A stretch of DNA of 64,000 bases, from the NCBI RefSeq assembly GCF_014066305.1, contig NW_023501051.1, positions 1 to 64,000 on the forward strand, written 5' to 3'. The stretch comes from Letharia columbiana. Its lineage: Eukaryota > Ascomycota > Lecanoromycetes > Lecanorales > Parmeliaceae. Under the pieces are notes generated by a model. That model made no database searches. It was not told the DNA's origin and saw only the letters and a list, made by a program, of their open reading frames with translations. This document shows, piece by piece, positions 33,800-44,734 of this stretch (position 1 is the stretch's first letter; each line of letters begins with the position of its first letter). The position numbers were made by a program, and so were the translations under genes.

Positions 33800-34312
33800 A
33801 TGTCGGCATCGACGCATGGTGTAATGCGAAGTGTCTACAAGTACTTTTTCCTCTACATCGAACCCCTCTCCACCATCCTCGGCGCCTACTACTCTTCCTT
33901 GCAACAGCAAACCTATCTTGACCTCACTCATGCGACTTCAAGCCCCCAAAACGGCATACCCGTCTCAACCCAAATTGTTCTCATGCAATTGTCGAACCTG
34001 TATCTCTGTTTTGCCATTAATGAAGCTCTCGTCCTACGCGCATCATCCGATTTGAAGGTCTGGCGGACTCTACTTTTCTGCTTGCTTGTCGCAGACTTCG
34101 GTCATCTCTACAGCGTCCATGCTGTGGGATGGCACATCTACTGGAACGTGCTCCGGTGGAACGCCATTGACTGGGGCAACGTCGCTTTCGTGTATGTTGG
34201 AGCTACGATGCGCATCTGTTTTCTGTCCGGCTTGGGGGTGGGTCCTTCGGGTAGGCAGGCGGTCAGACGCAGCACTCGGAGAAAAAGACCATCGTCCAGA
34301 ATTACAGGCTAG
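33800..34312 (+). CDS. DUF7704-type fungal membrane protein
   Basis: Single exon, 170 aa. The layout is of a small fungal multi-pass membrane protein: YFFLYIEPLSTILGAYY (helix 1), STQIVLMQLSNLYLCFAINE (helix 2), VWRTLLFCLLVADFGHLYSV (helix 3) and IDWGNVAFVYVGATMRICFL (helix 4), then a basic cytosolic tail. The motifs EPLSTILGAYY, ADFGHLYS and WNVLRWNAIDWGN are typical of the DUF7704 family, whose function is unknown. The basic tail (SGRQAVRRSTRRKRPSSR) probably stays in the cytoplasm by the positive-inside rule. Confidence 0.8.
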   Translation: MSASTHGVMRSVYKYFFLYIEPLSTILGAYYSSLQQQTYLDLTHATSSPQNGIPVSTQIVLMQLSNLYLCFAINEALVLRASSDLKVWRTLLFCLLVADFGHLYSVHAVGWHIYWNVLRWNAIDWGNVAFVYVGATMRICFLSGLGVGPSGRQAVRRSTRRKRPSSRITG

Positions 34313-35316
34313 GCTTTGATGGCTCAGCACTATTTATCTCTTGACGAAGGGATTGACCGCGGAATAGACTGATATTGGCTTGATAGCCCAAACGCCAAGT
34401 CTACCTGGGTCTCAAGGCTGGAAATTGAGTCAAGACAGTTCGAAGAAGTTTGCCTCACACTAGTGGGCCTTGAGCCGTCGGAATTGTATCTCTGAACTGT
34501 TTTCCCTGGGATTCTTTCACTTCCTCAAGCATGTCTTCGTCTACCATCAAATTCTCACTCTTGTCAGCCTCGAAGGGCCAGCATTGCTCTCATATTGCTC
34601 GCTCTACATCAACCCTGTTTGACCGAAACCCTCAATTCCGCCCAATTGTTGTATCTGTCACCGCTTTTCCCTGAAATTTGAAGGAAACATGTCTGAGCTG
34701 GTGACGACTCCCAAGGACAGAGAACTTACAGGCTCACTGCACCCTGAAGAGCAACAGCGAAGATGAAATCAAAAGACGCTGATAAGGACATCCAGCAGGT
34801 CAAAAGCAGCTTGAGCCTATGATCACACGATCTAGAGCTGCCCACCCCAGTGAGGCTCCAATTCACGGGATACGGATTACTGCTCGCTTGCCATGTTCGC
34901 GGGCTTGGAGACAACGCGGATGGCATCAGAACTCAAGTGATCAGCACGAAATGTGTACCCTACCAGGTCTGAGAGATGGTATTTTCTGTAGTACATTAAA
35001 AATTGGTCCCGGTGCATGTACTGTGACCAGGCTTGGGAAGCACGAATTTCGGAAGATGTCGTAGGGTTTGACCTTATGGCTCTGGGGCAATTCGAAACCG
35101 AGCAATAGACAATATGGTGGTACTCTGGACGTGCGTCTTCGCCTGCTTGATACTCCATGCTCAAGCAGCTGCAAATTGAACGTTTTGTAATCAGCGCAGA
35201 TCAGTTGACGGATAGATCTCTGGACCCAGGTAGCGACATCAAAACACACCTTTACACCCATCTAATCCGCTCACCAAGAAGCATGCGCGAACTTCAAGAA
35301 ATTCCAATCAACTCCA
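34313..35316. other. Intergenic region, no gene recognised
   Basis: About 1 kb between the DUF7704 gene and the 3' end of the oxidoreductase gene. Only short frames without family resemblance. Confidence 0.5.
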
Positions 35317-36667
35317 TCACCTCAAATCCCAAACCCCATCCTCCCCCACCAAAATCTCCACCCCCCTCTCCTCATCCAGACTCCTCCTTCCCGCTTCCAA
35401 AATTGCAGTCGTAGCAATCGTGTTCTTCAGCGTCGGTAGCCCCCTCCTATCTAGCTCATCAAGCGTCACTCTCCCCTCCTTGAACGCGGTCACCGCATCA
35501 ACGAATTTCTCAAAGCTTATATAGCCATATCCCGTCTGCCCATTGAAATACCCTTCTTCGTCAGGTGCATACTTCATGTAGAAGGGGTTATACCACATTA
35601 ACTGGCCCTGGGAGTCGTCAGCGACGTCGTAGCCGCGTTTGGCTTGGTCGACGCGGATTTCGCCGTTGGATGCTAGGTCTGCGAAGGTGAGCAACCACGA
35701 AGATGGCAGAGGGATTTCCTGGCTTACAATGGAAATACTGATTTGAATGGACTCCGGCCTTCTGCGGAGCAGTCCAACTCGCCGTATATACCCCCGTCGC
35801 TCTCCTTCCCGGCTCATCGCGCTTCACCCATTCTACAAGCAGCGAAATCGTGTCCTCTGTCCCAGGCACGCAGCCCAGGTTTTCAGCCGTACCCTTTGAA
35901 CCGCTAGCTGTCACCTTGACTGGCTTGTAATCCGGCACCATCGACTCGCATACATCCACATGATGCGAGTTCAGGTAGTAAGAAATATCACTTTCCTTAC
36001 CAGCCCACGCTTTAAAAGTGTCTAGCTGGAATTTGGGTTGGCTCATGTAGCTGTAAAAGTAGTTGAAATTGCCCAAGGTCTTTGCTCGTGCTCTGGCGTC
36101 TGCGTAGGCCGGGTCGAAACGCTTGTGGTGTTCGACGAAGACGAAAACGTTGTGCTTTCGGGCTTCGCGGAGGAGCTGTTGGTGCTCGGATAGAAGCTTG
36201 ACGGCTGGTTTGGTGATCAAGACGTGGATGCCCCGCTCTATTGCATACAGAGCGATCGGGTAGTGGGTAGTGTCGGGGGTGAAGATGGTGATGGCATCCC
36301 CCGGGGAGAGAGCGTCGATGGCCGTTTTGTAGGAGTCTGTGTCACGAGCTGTAGTGTCTGAGGGGAAGGAATCGAAGGAGACGTCTAGGTTGTTGTAGAC
36401 AGCGGCGATGTTCTTTTGGAGATGTTCGCGAATCGCAGGATACTTTTTCCCCGACGTTCCTACCATACTCAACTTGCCCACCTTACCTCTCCTCCGCAGA
36501 TCGAACAGAGTGAGTCCCACAACACCGACCTTCTTGTCAGAGCCTGACATGCCGCCGCCCACGAAACCCGTCGTGTATTCGCCGGTACCAACCTGATTCT
36601 AGCTTCAGTATTCGAAGGTGAGGTATGAGAGAATCAAGCTTACCATGAGAACGTTAAGGGGAGCCAT
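35317..36667 (-). CDS. Gfo/Idh/MocA-family NAD(P)-dependent oxidoreductase
   Basis: Predicted sugar or polyol dehydrogenase with an N-terminal Rossmann fold. Proposed exons are 36667-36644 (24 nt, encoding MAPLNVLM), 36592-35728 and 35678-35317, giving 416 aa. The nucleotide-binding turn VGTGEYTTGFVGGG spans the first exon junction. Family landmarks are TPDTTHYPIALYAIERGIHV with ITKPA (the conserved Lys-Pro near the nicotinamide) and EHHKRFDPAY. The C-terminal alpha/beta domain includes GEIRVDQAKRGYDV. Its substrate cannot be read from sequence. It is divergently paired, about 610 bp apart, with a DHDPS/KDG-aldolase-family gene, which suggests sugar-acid or polyol catabolism. Automatic callers may miss the 24-nt first exon. 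Confidence 0.85.
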
Positions 36668-37278
36668 GATGACAAAATATGAGAGGAAAACGATATTGCA
36701 ATTAGTAGCACTGCTTTTCAACCAGAGCAAAGAGTTTTGATGGTTTCATAAAAGCTTCCCAATTTACTTTACAGAGGACGATAAAACACAGAAACTCAGG
36801 GAACCACACACTCATCTGTAGAAAGATACGTCATATACTTATTACACCCATTACTTTCTATTATAAATACTCGGCAAACTATCAATTCTTCCTCGCTCAG
36901 GGATATTCTCCCGGCACGCTTGGAACTTAGCCGGGGCGGACTCACTTCCGCTTAAACATCCCCACACTTAGCACCAAGTCCCTAACATCATGTCTGTGCG
37001 TTTCGGACAACCGCAGATCCCTTGGTCTGCCATGATTATCGTCACGACATCCTTGAGACGGGCAACGGACGTTGAGATGCCGGAGATAAGACGTCCCCGC
37101 GAATGTTGGATGTGCAGCTTAGCCTGAGGTCAATGGCGACAAGCGGGATGATGCCATCGGCGGGGACCCCACATACGTGTGGAATGGACTGATATAAGTC
37201 TTATATGCCCCAGCTGTTCCCCTCTCAACAGTGTGTCATTGACAGCCCGCTCCAATCTCGATCTCATCGACCCACGAA
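36668..37278. promoter_or_regulatory. Shared divergent promoter of the oxidoreductase/aldolase pair
   Basis: A 611-bp segment separates two head-to-head catabolic-looking genes. TATA-like AT-rich sequence occurs near 36835-36870 (TATTATAAATACTC). No specific activator site was identified. Confidence 0.5.
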
Positions 37279-38235
37279 ATGGCCACAAAGTCGCGCACGC
37301 CCCTCCGTCCGGGTATATACTGTCCCACCCTCACCTTCTTCGACCCTACAACTGAAGATCTCGACCTCCCAACCATAGCCAAGCACTCCGTTCGGCTCGC
37401 CCGCGCTGGTCTCGTTGGCCTCGTAACCCTCGGCTCGAATGGAGAAGCAGTCCACCTTTCTCGATCCGAAAAGGCCGCCGTGACTCGCACGACGAGGCAA
37501 GCACTCGACGAAGCTGGCTACAGAGACGTCCCCGTGATTTGCGGAGCGGCGGAGCAATCCGTTCGCGGTACTTTAGAATTGTGCAGAGAGGGCGCAGAGG
37601 CAGGGGCGGATTACGTACTGCTTGTGCCCCCCAGCTACTATCGGGCTGCAATGAATGAAGGGCAACTGGAAGAATATTATAACGCGGTTGCAGACGAGAG
37701 TCCGGTGCCGGTCCTACTTTACAACTATCCTGGTGCAGTGGCAGGGATTGATATGGACTCCGATTTCATTATTCGCGTCGCACAGCATTCGAACATCGTT
37801 GGGACGAAGTTTACGTGCGGGAACACGGGCAAATTGACGAGAGTCGCAAGTGCGACGGATGCGTGTACGCCCAAGAAGAAGGGGAGTGGCTTCATGGCTT
37901 TCGGAGGTATGGCTGATTTCACCGTGCAAACGTGGGTCAGTGGCGGCAGTGGCATTGTTAGTGGAGCAGCGAACGTGATGCCCAAGATAGTGGTTGAGGC
38001 ATGGAATCTTTGGACGGAGGGTAAGACGGAGGACGCGATGAAGTTGCAAGAAGTTGTCAGTAGAGGAGATTGGTTATTAGGGAAGCCAGGGGTACCGGGG
38101 ACGAAGGCAGCGCTGCAGAGGTTCTTTGGGTATGGGGGTTATGCGAGGAAGCCTTTGCGGAGGGTCGGTGATGCAGAGGTGGACAGTCTGGCGGAGAAGA
38201 TGAAGGAGGTGATGGATATTGAAAATACGCTTTGA
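37279..38235 (+). CDS. DHDPS/KDG-aldolase family class I aldolase
   Basis: Single exon, 318 aa, cytosolic (beta/alpha)8 barrel of the dihydrodipicolinate synthase superfamily. Fungal members act mainly as pyruvate-forming aldolases on 2-keto-3-deoxy sugar acids; fungi make lysine by the aminoadipate route, so a lysine role is unlikely. The Schiff-base Lys is in GTKFT (about Lys177) and the catalytic Tyr is in YNYPG (about Tyr148). The substrate-carboxylate loop GSNGEAVHLS lies at about 52-61. It is smaller and different in detail from the known L-galactonate-pathway aldolase LGA1 as I remember it, so I do not assign a substrate. It faces the Gfo/Idh/MocA oxidoreductase across a shared upstream region. 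Confidence 0.88.
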   Translation: MATKSRTPLRPGIYCPTLTFFDPTTEDLDLPTIAKHSVRLARAGLVGLVTLGSNGEAVHLSRSEKAAVTRTTRQALDEAGYRDVPVICGAAEQSVRGTLELCREGAEAGADYVLLVPPSYYRAAMNEGQLEEYYNAVADESPVPVLLYNYPGAVAGIDMDSDFIIRVAQHSNIVGTKFTCGNTGKLTRVASATDACTPKKKGSGFMAFGGMADFTVQTWVSGGSGIVSGAANVMPKIVVEAWNLWTEGKTEDAMKLQEVVSRGDWLLGKPGVPGTKAALQRFFGYGGYARKPLRRVGDAEVDSLAEKMKEVMDIENTL

Positions 38236-39614
38236 ATGCAGCAGAAGATAGTATTGTATGTTGTGATTGAATGTCATACTGGCGGAATTTCCCATGAGAG
38301 CATGTACAACGATGGGGCGTACACTAAGGAGCAGCCATTTACCCCGTCCCGGTACGGGTATTTTCGGTGAGCAGCCGCCGCAACATGGTAGTACCTCCAC
38401 TGCTTAGCAACGCAGTCCTATGAAAAGCAAACAACCGAGTCCGACCAAAGATTTTTGAGCGACGAGTTTTGAGAGACGAATTTTGAGAGACGAGAGACGA
38501 GAGACGACGCAGAAGATGTTGGAGCACCGGAATCGGTTATTGCCGGATTCTGGAGAAACCTAAAGGCACAGCCACAGGCCTGTGGCGCCACAGCCATCTT
38601 CAGGAATGTCATGGAAAGCGCAACTCATCGAGCCGGACAAGGGACTCTCGGAAAGGAGCTTCGAATCCATAATGCCAAGCGACTGCGGTCACAAATCGAT
38701 GCCGATAGCGGCCTTTGATCAGCCTTTGATCAGGCGGCGGTGGCAGATATGGTGGCTCAGGAAGCATGATTACGTTTTCTCCGGAAAGGCAAGGGATGTC
38801 ATCGGTCGTCAGGTGTTCGGTCTCTGTCTCTAGTAATCTTCGCTCTGGTGCCGCGCAAGAGATGTGTTGGTAGAAGAGCAGAGGTCTGGTAGAAATGCTG
38901 TGCCTTCCCCACCGAGAGAAGCGCACTGCCAAATGATCTCCAAGTCTTGCCACTTCTCTTGGACATTGCTGCATGGCATCCGAAGATTGGACCCTCTGAT
39001 TGTAGAAAGGTCTCATACAAAAAGCACTTCGATTCATTATTTGCAAAGAAAAAGCACTTATGCAGGTTAGAAGGATGATTGGGCCTCGGTGAAAATGATA
39101 GGTCTTCTAGACTTGTTACTGCAGGTGACAGGGATTTTATATTAGCGCTGTTCTTAGTATGGGCGGTTGTACCGTTTCAAATGTTTCCAACCGGCTGCAG
39201 TGATGATTGATGAAGCTCTTGTCCAGAGCCCCTTTCCAGCTTGACCAAGAGACATTCGGCGCGTAAAGTTCTGCTGTTTGAGCCTATGGTAACTGTGAGC
39301 AAGGCTATGGTCATTTCGGACTCTTGGACTGACAAAAATTCTGCGCATTGCGGGGTGCCGATCCTTTAGAGGCAATTGCAATTGCACAGCCTACTTCTTG
39401 GCGACCGGATGGCGGACCAGGCCAATGACCACTTCCTATATCCCCTTTGCTCGGGCACTGCATCTACAAGGCATTCGCCCCACTCCGCATGGACTTATCT
39501 TCCTTCATCAGCTTCCTTCAGCTTTTGCGGCCGTTGCACAGCACCCTCTCCCTTTCAGCTACATAGACGAGTCCACAGACACAGTTCTCATTTTATGCTT
39601 CTACAAAGTACAAC
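38236..39614. other. Intergenic region with short repeats
   Basis: No supported gene. A GAGACGA-type repeat tract lies at about 38447-38515. A 145-codon minus-strand frame (38609-39046) looks partly protein-like but has no family I recognise. The right end holds the Ca2+-ATPase promoter. Confidence 0.45.
38447..38515. repeat. GAGACGA short tandem repeats
   Basis: Units of the form TTTTGAG(C/A)GACGA(G/A) repeat three times and then collapse to GAGACGA repeated three times. Low-complexity tract in intergenic DNA. Confidence 0.7.
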
Positions 39615-42600
39615 ATGACTTCTAATAGATTACTTGTCCCTCCCATCTTTACACATACTACAGTTAGTTGTTCTGGCAATCCATCCAGCGACCGCACTGA
39701 CATGTCGCAGCCCTTACACCATGACAGTCCTACAACTAGTGCTGACCGGGAGGACTCTACGACGGAGATATCGTTGTCCCTCCAAGTACCTCCATCGCCA
39801 TCACGTTCCTTGGGTGGTAGCACGTTACGATCAAGAGCAGACTCATTCAATTCCGAAGCGGAGACCGCAAGGTCGAGAGCGACTTCTGTTAATTCAACAA
39901 CAGAGACCGCAAGGTCGAGAAAGAACTCTGACGTTCAGACAATACGGTCAAGATTTGAAGGGGACGACTTAAGCCCAGAAGAAGCCTTGAGACCTGATAA
40001 GACCGACGAGAAAGATTTGGAAGTGGCTGATAACCCATTCGCTTTTTCAACACGTCAACTGAACAAACTTCTCAGCCCAAAGTCACTCGCTGCATACAGA
40101 GCATTGGGAGGTCTCAGAGGTCTAGAGCGAGGGCTACGGACAGATACGGTAGCTGGCTTGAGCGTAGATGAGACGTCAATATCAGGAAAAATCAATCTTG
40201 AGGAGGCGACTCGGGGTGCAAGGACGAAAAAGCCCCCGGACGCGGGGACATTAATTGCGCAGGATGTTATGGTGACGGATCATGAAGTCAAAGGCCAATA
40301 CCATGACCGGATACGAATTTTCAAGGATAACCGACTACCAACAAAGAAATCTCTGAGTATATGGAACTTGTTTTGGAACGCCTTCAACGACCGAGTGCTC
40401 ATTATCCTGACCATTGCAGCGGTCATTTCACTGGCCCTCGGTATTTACGAAGCCGTTGGTCAAACGCCAGCTCCTGGGCAGGGTCCATCGTTGGACTGGG
40501 TCGAAGGTTTGGCGATCGAAGTCGCGGTTGTAATAGTGGTGCTTGTGACTGGCTTGAACGACTACAGAAGAGAAAAACAGTTTGTGGCACTCAACGAGAA
40601 AAAGGAGGACCGGCAGGTGAAAGCTATTCGGTCTGGTAAATCGGTACTGATTTCGGTTTTTGACGTAATGGTTGGCGATGTCCTCCATCTGGAATCAGGC
40701 GACTCCATCCCAGCAGACGGCATTTTGATTAATGGTCATGGCATCAGATGCGACGAGTCTTCAGCTACGGGAGAATCAGACGCAATGAGGAAGACTGGGG
40801 GACAGGAAGTCTGGAACCGCATCGAAGAAGGAACTGCCACATCGAAGCTGGATCCATTTGTCATCTCCGGCAGCAAAGTTCTTGAAGGTGTTGGAACGTA
40901 CCTGGTCACCTCGGTCGGTGTCAACAGCAGTTTTGGTAAAGTCATGATCGGGTCGCAGACCGGGGACGAAGAAACCCCGTTACAAATTAAACTTGCGAAG
41001 ATGGCCAATTGGATTGGATACCTAGGGACCGCAGCAGCTGGACTTCTTTTTTTCATTCTGCTCATTCGGTTTCTTGCCGGACTTTCTGGGGATACTAATA
41101 CTCCTGCTATGAAAGGCTCGAAATTCTTAGATATACTCATCGTTGCTATCACGATCATCGTCGTGGCGGTTCCAGAGGGCCTTCCTGTGGCGGTCACGCT
41201 TGCCTTGTCATTCGCTACCAAAAAGATGCTCCAGGAGAAAAATCTGGTACGCCATCTGCGGGCTTGCGAGACCATGGGCAATGCTACAACGATCTGCTCA
41301 GACAAGACAGGTACGCTCACACAGAACAAGATGACAGTGGTCGCTGGTATCATGGGTTCAAAAGTCGAGTTCGCCAGAGAAGTAAATCTTGGGGACGCAG
41401 AACGCAATGTCATTCCATTTCCCGCCGCGTTCAAGCGACTGTCGTCGATTGTAAGAACACTCATTCTGCAGTCATGTGCCATCAACTCTACCGCTTTTGA
41501 GGGAGAGGAGGACGGAAAGAGTACTTTCATTGGCTCCAAGACAGAGACTGCACTACTCATAATGGCTAAAGAGCAACTCGGAATGGGACCAGTGGCTGAA
41601 GAGCGAAACGGCGTTGAGGTTGTGCAGCTCATACCTTTCGACTCGGATCGCAAGTGCATGGGCGTGGTGATTCGACTTGTGTCGGGCACTTACCGCCTAC
41701 TGGTTAAAGGCGCTGCTGAGATACTTCTGGAAAAAGCGACCTCAGAACTGGTCGATACAGCGGGAGAAGCTCTTCATCAATGCACTCTCACAGACTCTTC
41801 CAGAGCCCAAGTGTCTGCGAGCATAGATGAATTCGCTAGGAAATCACTACGGACCATTGCTTTGCTCTACAAGGATTTCCAACAGTGGCCGCCACTTGGT
41901 GCCCGTACCTTGGATGAGGACAGAAAAGTCGCTCTGTTCGAAGACGTATTCTGCGATATGACACTCCTTGCTATCGTTGGCATCCAGGATCCTTTGAGAG
42001 ACGGTGTCGCAAAGGCAGTGAAGCAATGCCAAGACGCTGGAGTCAAGGTTCGAATGGTTACTGGAGACAACGTAATGACAGCCAGCGCAATTGCTCTGGA
42101 GTGCGGTATCAAAACACCTGACGGGCTAGTCCTGGAGGGACCTAGATTTCGCCAGATGTCTGACGAGCAGATGGACGAAGCCATACCCCGGCTTGAAGTC
42201 CTTGCCCGTTCTTCTCCGGAGGACAAACGCCTCCTGGTCGCGCGTCTCAAGGAGCTCGGGGAGACTGTAGCTGTCACTGGCGATGGCACGAACGACGGAC
42301 CAGCTTTGAAGACTGCAGATGTCGGCTTTTCCATGGGTATAGCCGGCACAGAGGTTGCCAAAGAAGCCAGTGCCATCATTCTTATGGATGACAACTTTTC
42401 CAGCATCATCAAAGCCATCATGTGGGGGCGTTCAGTCAACGACGCGGTTGCTAAATTCTTACAATTCCAGATTACCGTCAACATCACAGCTGTGGTCCTG
42501 GCCTTCGTCTCCGCTGTGTCATCCCCAGACATGCACTCCGTCCTCTCCGCCGTTCAGCTCTTGTGGGTGAACCTTATTATGGATACGTTCGCCGCTCTTG

Positions 42601-43379
42601 CTCTCGCAACGGATGCCCCAACGGAGAAAATCCTGAACCGCAAACCCACCCCCAAGTCTGCGGCGCTGATTACGACTAATATGTGGAAGATGATCATTGG
42701 CCAAGCGATATATCAATTACTCGTTACGTTCGTTCTCTATTTCGCCGGCTCTTCGATTCTGGGATACTCGAAGAGTGACACTCTCCTCCAGACCGAGCTG
42801 GACACAATAGTGTTCAACACTTTTGTCTGGATGCAGATTTTTAATGAATTCAACAACCGCCGCCTCGACAACAAGCTGAATATCTTCGAAGGCGTTCACC
42901 GTAACGCTTTCTTTATCATTATTAATATTATCATGGTCGCTGGTCAGATTATGATTATCTTCGTTGGTGGCGCGGCTTTTCAGATCAAGAGGATAGACGG
43001 CACGCAGTGGGTTATCTGCATTCTATGTGCGCTGCCATGCCTTTTGTGGGCCATAGTCCTACGGTACATACCCGACCGGTATGCCGCAGCAGTATTCTGC
43101 TTTGTCAACAAGGTCTGGCTTGCGCTTGCGAGCCCGCTCCTCAAGGGCTTAAATGTTTTTTTCAGACCTGTCGCTCAAGCCTGGCGAGTCACGAAACGCT
43201 TCATGCAACGGACAACATCAAAAGTCGTACGCAAAACGGGGGCCACAGACGACACCGCATGTCCAGACGAGGAATCTGGGCTCGGGATCAACATGGGAAA
43301 GTTCTCGTCACCAACCTCTCCCGTGACGCCGTCGGAGCTGCCGCTGCAACCTCCACCTATCACACTTACGACCGCATGA
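39615..43379 (+). CDS. P-type Ca2+-transporting ATPase (vacuolar/plasma-membrane PMC1 type)
   Basis: P2B-type calcium pump moving cytosolic Ca2+ into the vacuole or out of the cell. Single intronless exon of 1,254 aa (or 1,225 if the Met at 39702 is used). The N-terminus is Ser/Arg-rich with a repeated ETARSR motif at about residues 80-110. Visible pump motifs are TGES in the actuator domain (385-388), PEGLP in M4 (from 520), the phosphorylation site DKTGTLTQNKM (Asp563) and the hinge TGDGTNDGPALK (Asp890). Membrane helices flank these, including FLQFQITVNITAVVLAFVSA (M5), LLWVNLIMDTFAALALATD (M6) and the C-terminal set to about 1,160. The tail is short and Pro/Ser-rich. No break or missing catalytic residue is seen. 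Confidence 0.95.
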   Translation: MTSNRLLVPPIFTHTTVSCSGNPSSDRTDMSQPLHHDSPTTSADREDSTTEISLSLQVPPSPSRSLGGSTLRSRADSFNSEAETARSRATSVNSTTETARSRKNSDVQTIRSRFEGDDLSPEEALRPDKTDEKDLEVADNPFAFSTRQLNKLLSPKSLAAYRALGGLRGLERGLRTDTVAGLSVDETSISGKINLEEATRGARTKKPPDAGTLIAQDVMVTDHEVKGQYHDRIRIFKDNRLPTKKSLSIWNLFWNAFNDRVLIILTIAAVISLALGIYEAVGQTPAPGQGPSLDWVEGLAIEVAVVIVVLVTGLNDYRREKQFVALNEKKEDRQVKAIRSGKSVLISVFDVMVGDVLHLESGDSIPADGILINGHGIRCDESSATGESDAMRKTGGQEVWNRIEEGTATSKLDPFVISGSKVLEGVGTYLVTSVGVNSSFGKVMIGSQTGDEETPLQIKLAKMANWIGYLGTAAAGLLFFILLIRFLAGLSGDTNTPAMKGSKFLDILIVAITIIVVAVPEGLPVAVTLALSFATKKMLQEKNLVRHLRACETMGNATTICSDKTGTLTQNKMTVVAGIMGSKVEFAREVNLGDAERNVIPFPAAFKRLSSIVRTLILQSCAINSTAFEGEEDGKSTFIGSKTETALLIMAKEQLGMGPVAEERNGVEVVQLIPFDSDRKCMGVVIRLVSGTYRLLVKGAAEILLEKATSELVDTAGEALHQCTLTDSSRAQVSASIDEFARKSLRTIALLYKDFQQWPPLGARTLDEDRKVALFEDVFCDMTLLAIVGIQDPLRDGVAKAVKQCQDAGVKVRMVTGDNVMTASAIALECGIKTPDGLVLEGPRFRQMSDEQMDEAIPRLEVLARSSPEDKRLLVARLKELGETVAVTGDGTNDGPALKTADVGFSMGIAGTEVAKEASAIILMDDNFSSIIKAIMWGRSVNDAVAKFLQFQITVNITAVVLAFVSAVSSPDMHSVLSAVQLLWVNLIMDTFAALALATDAPTEKILNRKPTPKSAALITTNMWKMIIGQAIYQLLVTFVLYFAGSSILGYSKSDTLLQTELDTIVFNTFVWMQIFNEFNNRRLDNKLNIFEGVHRNAFFIIINIIMVAGQIMIIFVGGAAFQIKRIDGTQWVICILCALPCLLWAIVLRYIPDRYAAAVFCFVNKVWLALASPLLKGLNVFFRPVAQAWRVTKRFMQRTTSKVVRKTGATDDTACPDEESGLGINMGKFSSPTSPVTPSELPLQPPPITLTTA

Positions 43380-43980
43380 GTGAGGCCCGCTCTCGGATGA
43401 CATGAATGTATGAAATGGAAGGATCAGAACGCTGTAAATAGCTTCATAGCGTTGGCGCTGGAGGGTGGTATATTATGAAGCATCATCATCTCGTTTGAGC
43501 CTTCGAAGCATTGGGTATATATATATAGATTGATAGATGCCTAGTGCTAGTGCTAGTGCTAGTGCAGCTCATCACTAACTCAGGCCTGTGAATAAGAAAA
43601 AACCATATCAGATACATCGGTATAACAAGCACTCTTCAACGTTCACGAACACTCCATGGTCTCTTAGATGTAATCCCCGTGAGTGTCATGTGATACCCGG
43701 ACCTGTTCAGCTTTCACATCCACACGCAAGGGACAACTTCTCCAGCAGCCATGGAAGCACGGTTCACCGTCAAACGCGAACTTCGCCGCACCCGTCCCGC
43801 CATATCAGGCATTTCCATCCTAGAGTAACCACGGTGACCTAAGCACCTCGTCACACTCATCATCCAACAACAGAGAGAGAAAAAAAAAAAAAGGCCCACT
43901 GACCCACCCAGTACCAGTACCCCACCACGATCTTCCCACCCCCGAGCCCAACCCACCCACAGCAAAAACCCCCCCCTTCT

Positions 43981-44033
43981 CCCATCCCATCCATTCCATC
44001 CCATCCCATCCCATCCCATCCCATCCCATCCCC
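43981..44033. repeat. CATCC pentanucleotide microsatellite
   Basis: About ten near-perfect CCCAT units inside a C-rich tract. Confidence 0.9.
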
Positions 44034-44229
44034 TCCCGCCCCGCCCAACAGCAAAACCCCCAAACTCCAAAACCCGTATCCCTCCCTTCCCCCGGCCCCA
44101 AACACACCACACCCACACCAAATTGAATCAATCACAGCAGAGGCACCATGCCGTCCAGGCCGCCGCACGCCAACCACTCACAAGGCCCGGCCGGGGAATC
44201 GGAACGGATGTCCCGGTCCGGGGTGACTG

Positions 44230-44337
44230 AGGAAGGAAGGAAGGAAGGAAGGAAGGAAGGAAGGAAGGAAGGAAGGAAGGAAGGAAGGAAGGAAGGAAGG
44301 AGGGAGGAAGGAAGGAAGGAAGGAAGGAAGGAAGGAA
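44230..44337. repeat. GGAA tetranucleotide microsatellite
   Basis: About 27 units of GGAA, interrupted once by GGAGGGAGG near 44300. It generates long Lys/Glu/Gly and Phe/Leu/Pro/Ser frames on the two strands that are not genes. Confidence 0.95.
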
Positions 44338-44703
44338 GCAAGCGATGTACCGACCGATCGATCGATCGTCCGTTCGTTTCGTTTCGTTCCGGGCCCACGT
44401 GGAGCGAGCGGGGAGGGGGAGGGGTGTGGCGCTGCGCTGCTGTCTTTCTTTCTTCGCATCGGATGCCTTTTTTTGTCAGTGGCCGAGGGAGTGGAAGGGG
44501 AGGGTGTGGGAGGGGGGTTGGTGGTCGGGGTTTGGGGGAGGTGAGGTATGGTATGGTATGGTATGGTAGTTTCGTCTGAGGGGAGGCCGGGTTTTGGGGG
44601 GGGGGATCTGTTCGATGGTAGGGGTTAGCTTGTCGAGGAGATTTGCTGTCTGGCTGAGGCGAGGGAGGGGGGGGGGGGGGTTTCGTAGTTGGTTGATTAA
44701 TGC

Positions 44704-44734
<31 letters not shown>
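44704..44734. repeat. GA dinucleotide microsatellite
   Basis: A run of about 15 AG units with one AA interruption. Confidence 0.9.

Noticed and set aside
26000..34000. A complete Starship element with defined borders
   Set aside because: Only a broken captain-like gene, repeats and decayed fragments are visible; no matching terminal repeats or target-site duplication were found, so an intact element cannot be claimed.
40736..42532. Minus-strand frames of 317 and 221 codons
   Set aside because: They overlap the catalytic core of the Ca2+-ATPase, whose motifs are clear on the plus strand.
43714..44600. Frames made of Gly/Trp/Met, Phe/Leu/Pro/Ser or Lys/Glu/Gly runs
   Set aside because: Products of CATCC and GGAA microsatellites; no coding signal outside the repeats.
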